In this document: positions 19,572 to 29,323 of the stretch, in pieces
Position numbering within the stretch: the first letter of the stretch is position 1
How the letters are laid out: each line of letters begins with the position of its first letter
DNA from: Planctomicrobium piriforme
GTDB lineage: Bacteria > Planctomycetota > Planctomycetia > Pirellulales > UBA1268
Direction: 5' to 3'
Assembly: GCA_945871035.1 (NCBI GenBank)
Contig: CAMBUD010000005.1
Span: forward strand, 1-64,000
Length of the DNA: 64,000 nt
Program-made: the position numbers and the translations under genes
The notes under the pieces: generated by a model
Databases searched by the model: none
Told to the model about the DNA's origin: nothing
What the model saw: only the letters and a program-made list of their open reading frames with translations

Positions 19572-20333
19572 TCACAAAAATTCAATGGACACCAGCACGA
19601 GGCCCTTGGGCGGCGCTGTTGGGCCAGCCACTGCCCGATTCCGTGCTGAAAGAATCTCCGCTATCCATTCGGGTCGCTTCCTGCCAATGCCAACCATTAC
19701 GAGCGAGCCCACAATGATCCGCACCATGTTGTAGAGAAAACCGTTTCCCTCGATCTCAACCCAGACTTCCGCATCTGGCCCATCGTCGTAGCCTGAGTGC
19801 CGGAAGACCGTAAGGGTATGAATTGTGCGCACTTTTGATAGTCGCGAGGAGGGTGTGGTTTCAAAGCTCGTGAAATCGTGCTTGCCGACAAGCGCATTTC
19901 CAGCGGCTTGCATGGCAGGCCAGTCGAGCCGGGCCTTCCTCCGCCAAACAAGATTTCGTTGCATCACCGGCCGCCAAGCGGCATCGTGGATGCGGTAGCG
20001 ATACCGTTTGCGCGCGGCATTGCGTACCGGATCAAATTCTGGAGAAACCTCGCAACCCTTCAGCACCGCCACGTCGGAAGGCAATGTCGCATTCAGCGCC
20101 CGCACCCAAACAGCCGCCTCCAAATCGCTGGCCGTTGTGAACGAGACAACCTGACCAAGAGCATGCACTCCCGCATCGGTACGACTGGAACCCTGCGGCA
20201 AGATGGCTTCGCCCGTAATCCCGTGTATCGCTGCCGCAAGCACCCCCTGCACCGTATTTCTTCGGGGTTGCACCTGCCAACCAGAGTAATGAGTCCCTTC
20301 GTAGGCCAGCGTGAGACAGATGGTACGCGTCAT
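19572..20333 (-). CDS. truA: tRNA pseudouridine synthase A
   Basis: LAYEGTHYSGWQVQP, SSRTDAGVHALGQV, FLYNMVRIIVGSLVMVG. Confidence 0.96.
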   Translation of the reverse strand: MTRTICLTLAYEGTHYSGWQVQPRRNTVQGVLAAAIHGITGEAILPQGSSRTDAGVHALGQVVSFTTASDLEAAVWVRALNATLPSDVAVLKGCEVSPEFDPVRNAARKRYRYRIHDAAWRPVMQRNLVWRRKARLDWPAMQAAGNALVGKHDFTSFETTPSSRLSKVRTIHTLTVFRHSGYDDGPDAEVWVEIEGNGFLYNMVRIIVGSLVMVGIGRKRPEWIAEILSARNRAVAGPTAPPKGLVLVSIEFL

Positions 20334-21382
20334 GCCCGCACCGTTTGTGCGCCTCCTGCAAAAGTATTGTTTGGGGGCTGGCTGCAGGCGGCTAGATATT
20401 CGGCAATTTGCACCGCATTAGTGGCAGCACCCTTGCGAAGATTGTCCGACACGCACCACAGCGCGATTCCATTTGAGCTCGATCCATCCTCGCGGATACG
20501 GCCCACAAATACTTCGTCGCGACCGCTGCAAGATCGCGGCAGCGGATACCGCTTCTCGACCAGATTATCCTCCACAACAATTCCTGGTGCAGCGGCGAGC
20601 AGGCAACGGACTTCGGCGACAGAAAGCTTGCGTTCTGTTTCGATCAAAATCGATTCGCTGTGGCAATTGGCAACCGGCACGCGAATGCAGGTGGCGCAAA
20701 TACCAATTGAATCATCGCCCAGAATCTTTCGCGTTTCCAGCACCATCTTCAGTTCCTCGCTGGTTGATCCATCGGGACGCGCTGAGCCAATTTGTGGAAT
20801 CAGATTGGCTGTGATCGGATGAGGAAAAACCGAACACTGCTCCACTGCTCCGGCCAACCAAGCGGCAGCCCCCTGCTCCATCTCCAGCGAGGCGGATAGC
20901 CCGGCACCGCTGACAGCCTGATAGGTACTCACAATCACGCGTCGCACCCGGGCCGCATCGTGCAGTGGCTTGAGAACCATCACCATCTGCGTGGTCGAGC
21001 AATTAGGGCTGGCGATGATTCCTTTGTGTGTGGCAATCGCACCGGGATTCACTTCCGGGATCACGAGTGGTACGTCGGGGTGCATGCGGTAAAATGCGCT
21101 TTCGTCGACGACCACCGTGCCGCGCTGCACTGCCCAGGGCACAAACTCTGCGGCCACTTCATCGGGCGTGCTACCGATGGCGATGGCCACACCGGTAAAT
21201 GATTCTGGACGCAGCACCTCTACGTCAAAGTGTTTACCGCCGATCTGCAATGGCTTGCCAGCAGATCGCTCTGAGGCAAGCAACTTTATGCGGCGGGCCG
21301 GAAACTGCCGCGCCAGTAACAGCTCGACGATGATTCGGCCCACGGCGCCAGTGGCACCCACAACGGCCAGCGTTTCAATCAT
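20330..21382 (-). CDS. asd: Aspartate-semialdehyde dehydrogenase
   Basis: VVGATGAVGRIIVELL, SPNCSTTQMVMVLKPL, STYQAVSGAG, CIRVPVANCHSES. Overlaps truA by 4 nt. Confidence 0.95.
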   Translation of the reverse strand: MIETLAVVGATGAVGRIIVELLLARQFPARRIKLLASERSAGKPLQIGGKHFDVEVLRPESFTGVAIAIGSTPDEVAAEFVPWAVQRGTVVVDESAFYRMHPDVPLVIPEVNPGAIATHKGIIASPNCSTTQMVMVLKPLHDAARVRRVIVSTYQAVSGAGLSASLEMEQGAAAWLAGAVEQCSVFPHPITANLIPQIGSARPDGSTSEELKMVLETRKILGDDSIGICATCIRVPVANCHSESILIETERKLSVAEVRCLLAAAPGIVVEDNLVEKRYPLPRSCSGRDEVFVGRIREDGSSSNGIALWCVSDNLRKGAATNAVQIAEYLAACSQPPNNTFAGGAQTVRA

Positions 21383-21394
21383 GCAAAAACACCT

Positions 21395-22405
21395 TCAAGA
21401 CTTAAGGGTATGCGGAACAGGAAGCGGATAGGAATGCCACAGGCCGCGAAAGACCGACGACGGAATAAATGCCGCGTTGGCTGTGAGCATGACCAAACCA
21501 AACTCCATCATGCCCATCGACAAGCCAATTCCCAAGTGCACCATCACCGCCATCGCAAGAACCAGTCGCCGGGTCAGCCGCGGCCAAACCAGCACCGGAT
21601 ACAATACCTCCCAAAAAAGCGTTCCCAGTGTCAGCAGGTTGATGATCAATGGAAAGCGGGCTAGCCCTGTGAGATCAAGCGTGCGGTATTGCACGTTAGC
21701 GATCGATCCCCAAAGGGCGGTTCCTTCCCACCAAGTCGCCCCGAGCAGTTTGCCACAGCCGGAGAAGAAATAAATCGTGCACAGGTGCACTTGGATCAGT
21801 CGGATGGCAATGTTGGCCCGCACCGACGGCTCGATGCTCTTCCTGTTTGGCCACAGCAGGCTGTCCAGCGAGCACACGGCACCGGATGGCCCCACAACCA
21901 ATGCGATCAGCAACATCCCCAGCACGTCGTCAAAGCCAAAGACGTTGAGCGGGGCCCTATTGGCTGCGCTCAAAAAGCCGATGCATGCAACAACTGCTGC
22001 CAGTGGCGTGGCTAAACCGATCGTCAGCAATGCAGCGGCCAGCAGCGTGACAATCGTTATCGCTTTGACGGCTATCGCTGAGGAGAATACGAAATACAAA
22101 CTCCACTGCCATGGCTGATCGTTCATGCGCCACACGTTGGCTGGTGGCAGCCAACCAGCATTGCCGAAGAATGCTTCAGCATCGAGCAGCCAGACGGCGC
22201 TCGACCACGCCAACAGCGCGCCGGACGCAATGCGCAGCATCGCCAACGGCAGCGGATCGGCGGGCATAAACCAAAATGAATTCCACGCCACCAGCCATTC
22301 CGCCCGCCAGCTTTTGTCTGCCAAATGGTGCCCCTGTTCCTGCCAGGGGCCCGGCGTACAGTCGGGGGCCGGTCGTGCACCGACTGCAGGCAACGTCTGA
22401 CTCAT
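21395..22405 (-). CDS. HTTM (vitamin K-dependent gamma-carboxylase-like) membrane protein
   Basis: Multi-TM ORF with MLRIASGALLAWSSAVWLLDAEAFFGNAGWLPP...NRAPLNVFGFDDVLGMLL...YFFSGCGKLLGATWWEGTALW, an HTTM-family pattern. Confidence 0.75.
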   Translation of the reverse strand: MSQTLPAVGARPAPDCTPGPWQEQGHHLADKSWRAEWLVAWNSFWFMPADPLPLAMLRIASGALLAWSSAVWLLDAEAFFGNAGWLPPANVWRMNDQPWQWSLYFVFSSAIAVKAITIVTLLAAALLTIGLATPLAAVVACIGFLSAANRAPLNVFGFDDVLGMLLIALVVGPSGAVCSLDSLLWPNRKSIEPSVRANIAIRLIQVHLCTIYFFSGCGKLLGATWWEGTALWGSIANVQYRTLDLTGLARFPLIINLLTLGTLFWEVLYPVLVWPRLTRRLVLAMAVMVHLGIGLSMGMMEFGLVMLTANAAFIPSSVFRGLWHSYPLPVPHTLKS

Positions 22406-22995
22406 AGCCGCGTTCCTGGAGAAAACTGATAGGTCCCCAGAGGCGTGATGGTATCGGCATCATACTGTGCGCGGATGACCTCTTCCGGTGACGGCAAGAT
22501 GTGCTCTCTCAATACGAGGGTGACCTGCTCGCCACTGTGTTGCCGCAGCAGGTGTCCGGCAATGCCTTTGATCAGTGGCTGCCATTCGCGGCGGGCGGCA
22601 ACGCGGATCGCTTCCGGAGCATCGAGCAGAGGAACAAACGACGCAATTTTTTCACTGATCATAAAGCGGCGATGGTAGAGGAGGCGTGGACGGTCTGTGT
22701 GTGCATCCGGAATCACACCGACTCGCGAACTGCCATCGGATAGGCGCATGGTCCATTCAATGGAGTGCCCGGGACCGGGATCGGGTGCGAAAAAACGATA
22801 ACCGTGTCCCAAGTAAATCGCGCCGATGAACGGACGCAGCGGCCGAATGAGCCAGTTTGCCAATTCACTTGTCGGCGGTGGTCCGGCGAGCGGTGGGAGG
22901 ATTACGGCTGCCAAGTAGACGATTAACACAAGTGATGCAACTGCACGAGTGCTAGGTTTCCACGGCGAGTGATGGCGATGAGCAGCTACATTCAT
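22402..22995 (-). CDS. Hypothetical protein paired with the HTTM gene
   Basis: ATG start, ATGA overlap with the HTTM gene, N-terminal TM helix. Confidence 0.6.
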   Translation of the reverse strand: MNVAAHRHHSPWKPSTRAVASLVLIVYLAAVILPPLAGPPPTSELANWLIRPLRPFIGAIYLGHGYRFFAPDPGPGHSIEWTMRLSDGSSRVGVIPDAHTDRPRLLYHRRFMISEKIASFVPLLDAPEAIRVAARREWQPLIKGIAGHLLRQHSGEQVTLVLREHILPSPEEVIRAQYDADTITPLGTYQFSPGTRL

Positions 22996-23260
22996 TGCAC
23001 GGTGCTAACGATAGGCAAGTTTCTGTTGGATGAATCTGTCTAGTTTACTTTAGCAGCCACTCCAATCGGCAACGATCCCGCGATCCCGAACGAGCAGCCC
23101 GTGGAAAAAGTGCCGGCGGGATCGCACGGTGCTGTCCCGGGGGCGAAGCACTCGGACAAAACGGACGTTTGGCAGGGAGCAAAAGTGCCTAGATGACTTT
23201 TCCCACAGGCACCTCGTCAGTCTTTTACGATTCCTGCAGACTGCGGCCTGTCATAAAAAA

Positions 23261-23291
23261 TTCCCGCGCGGCTCAAGCAGCCGCGCGGGAA
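23261..23291 (-). terminator. Rho-independent terminator of the TIGR03000 gene
   Basis: Perfect 13-bp stem TTCCCGCGCGGCT/AGCCGCGCGGGAA with a 5-nt loop. On the minus strand it is followed by a TTTTTTA tract. Confidence 0.9.
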
Positions 23292-23317
23292 TGGAAGTGT
23301 GGAAAACGTATCTGGCT

Positions 23318-24448
23318 TTAGCGAAGGGATGCCGTTGCGCCAGTCGAAGCCGTTTGCTGTGAGGGGTCGAGCGACAGTTCGACAGAACCACCGGCAACGA
23401 GGTCGATGATCTTTGAAACCATCTTCTCGTTGCCCTTCACAACCATAACAACGCGAATCTCGTAACCCTTCCACGTTTGGCCATCCTGTAAGTTCTGCGT
23501 CTCAAACTGGCGGACGTTGCCAGTCGAAGCGGTTTCATTACCGGCCAGCCAGACCTTTGAATCAGCGGGAACATGGAGCGTGAGGCTCGTTTTCGGTGCT
23601 GCTCCCACGGCTGGGATCATCACCAGATCATCAATGGGTTGCTTGGCGTTGAACGAAATCATTTCACGAGTTCCTGCCGATAGGGAAACAACCTGTGTCT
23701 CCTCCGTCGTCGAGCCGTTGCGATCAACGATAATTCGCACCACGAACTCATAATTCTTACCCTCGGTTAAACCGCGTGACACAAAGCGTCGTAGGCTGCC
23801 GGTGGCTGAGGTCTTTGCGCCATTGACAAAAATTTTACCTGTGGCCGGAAGTTCCACGATCAACAGTGCCGCATCCGCTGGAATACGCATGTCCAGAAGT
23901 GTGGCATCAGTCGCTGCTGGGGCTATTGCCGGCGGGGCAACAATGGTTTCAGTGCCACTGGCGGCAGGGGCTTCATTGATAACGCGGTACGATTCAACAG
24001 GCATGCTGGAAGACATGCCCGATACGGGAGAGTAGCCGAGGCTGTATGCCGGGGAGGCATAACCACCGGACGAGCCTCCGGACGAGCCGCCGTACGAGCC
24101 ACCAGACGAGCCACCGGATGAACCACCGTACGAGCCACCAGACGAACCGTGACTGGAGTTGTGCATCGCATGACGGGACGCACGACGGGAGCCACCACTG
24201 CTACCGCCGGTAGAACCAGCAGAGCTGTAGCTGCCACCTGAGCTGCCGCCTGAGCTGCCGCCGCCCGAGCTGCCACCGCCTGAGCTGCCACCGCCCGAGC
24301 TGCCACCGCCTGAGCTGCCACCTGAGCTGCCGCCTGCCGCAGCACGGTTTTTATGATTCCATCCAGCGTGTGCGTCGCAGGCTGTGGCGAAGACCACAAT
24401 AAAAGTGACAATTTTTGCAACCCTGAACCAGCAAGGATGGACCAGCAT
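23318..24448 (-). CDS. Secreted planctomycete protein with two TIGR03000-like domains and a Gly/Ser repeat linker
   Basis: Signal peptide MLVHPCWFRVAKIVTFIVVFATACDAHAG, long GGSSGGGSS tract, then paired domains (AALLIVELPATGKIFVNGAKTSATGSLRRFVSRGL... and TSLTLHVPADSKVWLAGNETASTGNVRQFETQNL...). Confidence 0.85.
   Translation of the reverse strand: MLVHPCWFRVAKIVTFIVVFATACDAHAGWNHKNRAAAGGSSGGSSGGGSSGGGSSGGGSSGGGSSGGSSGGSYSSAGSTGGSSGGSRRASRHAMHNSSHGSSGGSYGGSSGGSSGGSYGGSSGGSSGGYASPAYSLGYSPVSGMSSSMPVESYRVINEAPAASGTETIVAPPAIAPAATDATLLDMRIPADAALLIVELPATGKIFVNGAKTSATGSLRRFVSRGLTEGKNYEFVVRIIVDRNGSTTEETQVVSLSAGTREMISFNAKQPIDDLVMIPAVGAAPKTSLTLHVPADSKVWLAGNETASTGNVRQFETQNLQDGQTWKGYEIRVVMVVKGNEKMVSKIIDLVAGGSVELSLDPSQQTASTGATASLR
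24060..24340. repeat. Low-complexity GGS/GGGS-encoding tandem repeat region
   Basis: Repeated gagctgccgcctgagctgccacc and gagccaccagacgagcc-type units. Confidence 0.85.
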
Positions 24449-24708
24449 CTCAGTGAAACTCCCTTAACGATTTGCGAGGGAAGCGACGCGAAACCCTGAA
24501 CCTATTTCAGAGAGCCAGCGCTTCCGGAGACCCCAAGGATAGTTGGACGATTTTGCAAATCAAGAAGAATGGGTTGAATGCGTTGAGTTTGAGGTTGAGC
24601 GGGTGTTGGCTTGGGGCTTTATGGCCAGAAGCCCTTTTTTGAAAGAAATGGCTTTGAACCGCAGAATATGGGGGTTTTATGGCTCAAATCGGGTTGCGTG
24701 ATCGCTAC

Positions 24709-25956
24709 TTATCTGGAAATCGGCTCCAGTCGGATGCTGTCTGCCTCCAGTCGCCCGGTGGCTCCGAGCATGCCAATCTGCAGGATTGCCTCCCGTGCCC
24801 AGATCGGTACCGTGATCACGCCATCGACCTGCTTCCAACCAAAAGTACCACGCCATGGCCCCACCAACGACTGCGACGAACGGTTCCGCTCTTGATCGTA
24901 AAATCGGGTCACGAGTGCCGGTGATTCCTCGACTGTAAGTCCTTCGCGAATATCCGTTGCACGCAGCAACAGTTCGATCTTCAGTTGACCAATGGTCCTT
25001 CCGTCAACTGGAAATCCCTGAAAGATCTGCGCGGGTCGTCCAGGTTGACTATTCTCCAGCCGTACATAATGAGTCCCTTCCTGAGCATCTGGGGATCGCA
25101 CTAATTCCATCTGCCTGCCGTAATACCACGCCGTGGGAACGAGTGTGTTCACAAGTGTTTCCTCGAATCCGCCATTATTGATCGCCGGGTGCTTGCCGTC
25201 TGGTTGCACGCGACGGGCCTTTTCTGCGGCACCGGTCATCGGCACAAACAAACTCGGCACCAGCGCCTCCTTGACCATCGCGCCGTTACGTTTGCTGAGG
25301 AGTACGAGCGTCTGCTCGAAACGTTCACCCACGGGAATGATCATGCGGCCCCCTTCGGCGAGTTGCTCGATGAGTGGCTGAGGAATATTTTCTGGCGAAC
25401 AGGTAACGATGATCTTGTCAAATGGCGCGTGCTCGGGCCAGCCGAGAAAGCCATCGCCGACCTTAGTGATGACAGTGCGATACCCAAGACGCGCAAGTGT
25501 ACGGGCCGCCTTGTCGCCGAGCGGGCGGTTGATCTCAATCGAGTACACCTTACTCACCAGCGGCGCCAGTACAGCGGCCTGATAGCCGCTGCCCGTACCA
25601 ATTTCCAGCACGCGATCGGTCTGTTTTGGCTCAAGCTTTTCGGTCATGTAGGCCACCACAAACGCCCCAGAAATTGTCTGCGACTCACCGATGGGCAAGG
25701 CCATGTCGAAGTAGGCTAGCCCCCGCTGTGATCCCGACACAAACTCATGCCGTGGTGTGGTGCGCATGCTCTCTAAAACGCGGGCATCCGTCACGCCGCC
25801 AGCCGCAATATCGTCGCGCACCATCCGTTCACGAGCCTGTTCATACTGATCGGAAGGCGGTGGAGCCGCGGCCGACGGCGCCTGCACAAGCAGGGCGAGT
25901 GCCATGAGCATTGCCGACGGTGGCCAAGCCCGAAGGTGCTCTGATTTGCGTCCCAT
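24709..25956 (-). CDS. Secreted protein-L-isoaspartate O-methyltransferase with extra C-terminal domain
   Basis: Signal peptide MLMALALLVQAPSAAA. PCMT motifs RHEFV, QTISGAFVVAYMTE, VLEIGTGSGYQAAVLAPL. Additional ~150 aa at the C-terminus. Confidence 0.88.
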   Translation of the reverse strand: MGRKSEHLRAWPPSAMLMALALLVQAPSAAAPPPSDQYEQARERMVRDDIAAGGVTDARVLESMRTTPRHEFVSGSQRGLAYFDMALPIGESQTISGAFVVAYMTEKLEPKQTDRVLEIGTGSGYQAAVLAPLVSKVYSIEINRPLGDKAARTLARLGYRTVITKVGDGFLGWPEHAPFDKIIVTCSPENIPQPLIEQLAEGGRMIIPVGERFEQTLVLLSKRNGAMVKEALVPSLFVPMTGAAEKARRVQPDGKHPAINNGGFEETLVNTLVPTAWYYGRQMELVRSPDAQEGTHYVRLENSQPGRPAQIFQGFPVDGRTIGQLKIELLLRATDIREGLTVEESPALVTRFYDQERNRSSQSLVGPWRGTFGWKQVDGVITVPIWAREAILQIGMLGATGRLEADSIRLEPISR

Positions 25957-25986
25957 GCTCGCAACACCCTCCTAGGCTGGGTGGTT

Positions 25987-26943
25987 CTATTCGGTCTGTC
26001 CGATCGATGCCGGTTGCCGAGCCAGAGAACCCTTGGTGAGTTCGAGAAAAGCTGTTTCCAAATTGACTTCCTGTTCTCGCATGCCCAGCAAATGGTGTCC
26101 TGCGGCAATCAGTCGCCCGGCTAGCGGCGAATAGTCGGTGACACCATCCGCGATCGCCACAAGAATCTCTCCCTCTCGAACCGTAACGGCGGCAGCCTCC
26201 GGACACTTTTCCAGCACTCCTACAGCCGGCTCAATCGGACCGGCGACCCGCAGACGGATCACAAGCCTTCCCCGTACCTGCAAGAGCAAGTCTTGAACGT
26301 TTCCGCATGCCAGCAGCCGTCCGTATTCGATGATACCAACGCGGTTACAGATGTCGGCCAGTTCGGGAAGAATGTGGCTGGAAACAAGGATTGTTTTACC
26401 GAGGCCCTGCAAGCGGCGCAATAAGCCCCGCATCTCGATTCGCGCCCGCGGATCGAGACCGCTCGCCGGCTCGTCGAGCAGGAGCACCTGCGGATCATGG
26501 AGCAGCACCCGAGCCAATCCCAGACGCTGCGTCATGCCACGAGAAAGACTTGTGACCAGTTCATCCCGCTTCACAGTCAGATCGACCAGCTCCAGCGATC
26601 GCTCGGCCACTCGCTTACGCTGGGCACCATTGATACGGTACGCGGCTGCAAAAAACTCTAAGTATTCGATCACCCGCATGTCATCGTAAACGCCAAAGAT
26701 ATCGGGCATGTAGCCGATCGCCCGACGAATCTCGCGCGGATGCGTGTAGATCGAATAACCGCACACGTAGGCCTCGCCGCACGTCGGCGCTAGCAGGGTA
26801 GAGAGAATGCGGATCGTGGTTGTCTTGCCGGCACCGTTAGGACCAATAAAGCCAAGCAGGTCTCCCTTCTCGAGCTTTAAGTTGAGCGATTCAAGAGCAA
26901 AGAAATCTCCATACTTTTTTGTCAGTTCAATCGTTTCGATCAT
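25987..26943 (-). CDS. ABC transporter ATP-binding protein
   Basis: GPNGAGKTTTIR Walker A, LSRGMTQRLGLARVLLHDPQVLLLDEP signature and Walker B. Confidence 0.95.
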   Translation of the reverse strand: MIETIELTKKYGDFFALESLNLKLEKGDLLGFIGPNGAGKTTTIRILSTLLAPTCGEAYVCGYSIYTHPREIRRAIGYMPDIFGVYDDMRVIEYLEFFAAAYRINGAQRKRVAERSLELVDLTVKRDELVTSLSRGMTQRLGLARVLLHDPQVLLLDEPASGLDPRARIEMRGLLRRLQGLGKTILVSSHILPELADICNRVGIIEYGRLLACGNVQDLLLQVRGRLVIRLRVAGPIEPAVGVLEKCPEAAAVTVREGEILVAIADGVTDYSPLAGRLIAAGHHLLGMREQEVNLETAFLELTKGSLARQPASIGQTE

Positions 26944-27007
26944 AGGTGCAACGTGTGAGCAAAAGGCGGTGTGGACGGGATCGTTACCAGCGAGAACGTG
27001 ACTTGCG

Positions 27008-29323
27008 TTATTCAGTTGAAACCGTTGCCGACTGCTTGTCGAGCGGAATCACAATGCGCCAGACCGTGGTGGGGGCACGAGTAGGTAAAACAGCCGGTAA
27101 AACGGCTGCCGATCCACCTGTCGCTGGCAGACGCATTGCAGCGGCAAAGTCTGTTTTTTCGTCGCTCTCTGTCACCCATGCGGTGCCGATCGGCCCCCGG
27201 CCGACGAGCACGACCCGATTCATCTCAAGGAGCGGCGAAAGATCGATGCGACCCAAGCGACCGGCTGTTAAAGTTGTGTAGGCACTGCCGCCGGCGGCAG
27301 CATAAAAACCGGCAATTTCTAAAATTCTGTCGGTGTCACAGCTGCTCGCTTCCCAACGCACAGCGACATCGCGATCCTTGTTTGCCAAACGACGCGTGAG
27401 GGCTCCGGCAAGCGACCGTGGGCCGCGACCATTCGTTGGCTCATAACGGCTACCGGGATCGAGTGGCCCTACGTCGTACATCCAGCCAGCATGCACGAGC
27501 AGGCATTGCTCGAGCGGAAAAGGCAGTCTGCTGGTAAGCGATCCACTTAAGGTCCCCTGTGCGTTGCAGCTGAGATGCGATTCAACCGGCGTGTCGGCAA
27601 CAGTTGCAAACCATTCAGCTTCAAAGAGACGACTGGAGGAAGCTGCGATTGCAATGCCTGCCAGCGTGTGGAGTGACGAACTGTATGTGTAGTCAGCAGC
27701 TGCCAGCGATGGATGCGGCAGCACGGCGTCGGTTCCACCAATGCCACGGCCTGCAGCACCGTACCACGAGACAACGGTATCGACAGAACCCGACAGCGGT
27801 GCGGCCGCTGTCGGATGAGCTGAAACGTTCATCACGGCATTCACTGGCGACCAAACGCCTGCATAAGAGACACCGCGTGCCAATCGACTTGCCACATCAA
27901 CGTCCATCACACCGGCAGACGACGACTGCCAAGCAGCGCCCTTCCAACGCAAGGCCGTGCTCCATGCCAAGCCGCTGGTGATACACACAAGCAGGGGTAG
28001 CGACAGCCATGCCAGCCACGGGCGTCTTGCTCCGCGTGATACCAGCCACCAATCGAGCGGATACAGGCAGACAATATAAAGAACCGCCAGTCCAGCGATG
28101 ATCTCGAAGGGGACCGCCTGCACAGAGGGAAAGTGATCGATTGCCGTGCGCAGTTGCCCAGCCAGATCGAGAGCACTGCGGTGCTCCCCTGCCCTGCCCG
28201 CAAGATTGGTATTCGAACGCCCCCCCAGCAGTTCGCAAAGCAGCGTGTCTGTGCCCGGCCAGCTCCGAAATGCACCGTGGTCGATATCAATTCCAATCCA
28301 AGTGAGCGTGCCGAAGCCGTATGCGCGGCGCACCACGAGCGGCAGATCGACGGACGATTTGCCCGCAAAAGCCTCAACCGTTCCACTGATTGCTGAGGCG
28401 TTCTCAAGCACGGGCACCTCGAATCCGGCCAAGGCATTCTTTTCCAGTGGACGACTTGCCCGCGCGTAGGCTTCAATCGCGGCCAATCGCCACAGCGGCA
28501 GCATTCTTTCAATTTTTCCAGGGAGCCAACGGGAGAGGGACGAGCCGCTTTGCTGGATTGGCAACGCACTGGCGCCGGCCGCAAAAACAAGCTGGCCGCC
28601 TCGTTGCACCCAGCCATCAATACTGGCAATAACTGCTGCATCCAGCACAGCCGCTGATTGGCCGCACACAACCATTGCATCGACACCATCAAAATCTCGT
28701 GGAGAGCAACCCCAAAGCGACGGCACCTCTAAAGCCCGGGCGTTGCTTGTGATGGAAACCACGCGAGGCCGCGCATAAGTGTCATCGCTCAGCAAGCGAA
28801 CGGCCCGCTCCGCAGAGGGCAGATCCCCTAACACCAGCAGCACGGTTTGCGTCGAATCGATCGGCTGTGCCAGGGAGTGCGTTCTCAGCCCTGCTCTGCT
28901 GACAGGCTCACTCGCTGCCTTGGCATGGTTCGACAGGCGCACCTCCGCTGCGGCATGCTCAACCATCACTCGCGCTGTCGGCCGCCCAAAACGCACGCAA
29001 AAATGCGCGGCGCGTGTGCCGTCGGGTGCAGCGATCGCTGCCACCGGTGGCGATCGCAGATACTGGCCGTCTGGATCTTCGACCCACACATGCAGGACCT
29101 CCGCGGCAGCGGAGGGATCTGCAGTCGCAGCAGGTGCGGGCAGAAGCACAACCAGCGGCGTCCACGAACCGGTACGGTAGACGCCGTTGAAGCCAACCTG
29201 CACTCGCTCTTGATAGTCGCTGGCATCTGCTGGTTTTTCAGCAGCGCCGACAACACTCGTTGGATAGGCCGCCACACAAAGCAAGCACACGGCCAAGCAC
29301 CGCTGCCATGCCGTGTTTTTCAT
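27008..29323 (-). CDS. Large secreted/membrane hypothetical protein in an ABC ATPase operon
   Basis: Start moved to ATG 29323 (MKNTAWQRCLAVCLLCVAAYPTSVVGA signal peptide). Internal TM region EIIAGLAVLYIVCLYPLDWWLV. Confidence 0.65.
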   Translation of the reverse strand: MKNTAWQRCLAVCLLCVAAYPTSVVGAAEKPADASDYQERVQVGFNGVYRTGSWTPLVVLLPAPAATADPSAAAEVLHVWVEDPDGQYLRSPPVAAIAAPDGTRAAHFCVRFGRPTARVMVEHAAAEVRLSNHAKAASEPVSRAGLRTHSLAQPIDSTQTVLLVLGDLPSAERAVRLLSDDTYARPRVVSITSNARALEVPSLWGCSPRDFDGVDAMVVCGQSAAVLDAAVIASIDGWVQRGGQLVFAAGASALPIQQSGSSLSRWLPGKIERMLPLWRLAAIEAYARASRPLEKNALAGFEVPVLENASAISGTVEAFAGKSSVDLPLVVRRAYGFGTLTWIGIDIDHGAFRSWPGTDTLLCELLGGRSNTNLAGRAGEHRSALDLAGQLRTAIDHFPSVQAVPFEIIAGLAVLYIVCLYPLDWWLVSRGARRPWLAWLSLPLLVCITSGLAWSTALRWKGAAWQSSSAGVMDVDVASRLARGVSYAGVWSPVNAVMNVSAHPTAAAPLSGSVDTVVSWYGAAGRGIGGTDAVLPHPSLAAADYTYSSSLHTLAGIAIAASSSRLFEAEWFATVADTPVESHLSCNAQGTLSGSLTSRLPFPLEQCLLVHAGWMYDVGPLDPGSRYEPTNGRGPRSLAGALTRRLANKDRDVAVRWEASSCDTDRILEIAGFYAAAGGSAYTTLTAGRLGRIDLSPLLEMNRVVLVGRGPIGTAWVTESDEKTDFAAAMRLPATGGSAAVLPAVLPTRAPTTVWRIVIPLDKQSATVSTE

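Noticed and set aside
24060-24340. Possible CRISPR-like repeats
   Set aside because: Repeats are contiguous, in-frame and encode a Gly/Ser linker. There are no unique spacers and no cas genes.
23923-24420. 165-aa minus-strand ORF rich in Ala/Val/Gln
   Set aside because: Alternative frame of the GGS-encoding repeats in the TIGR03000 gene, an artefact of low complexity.
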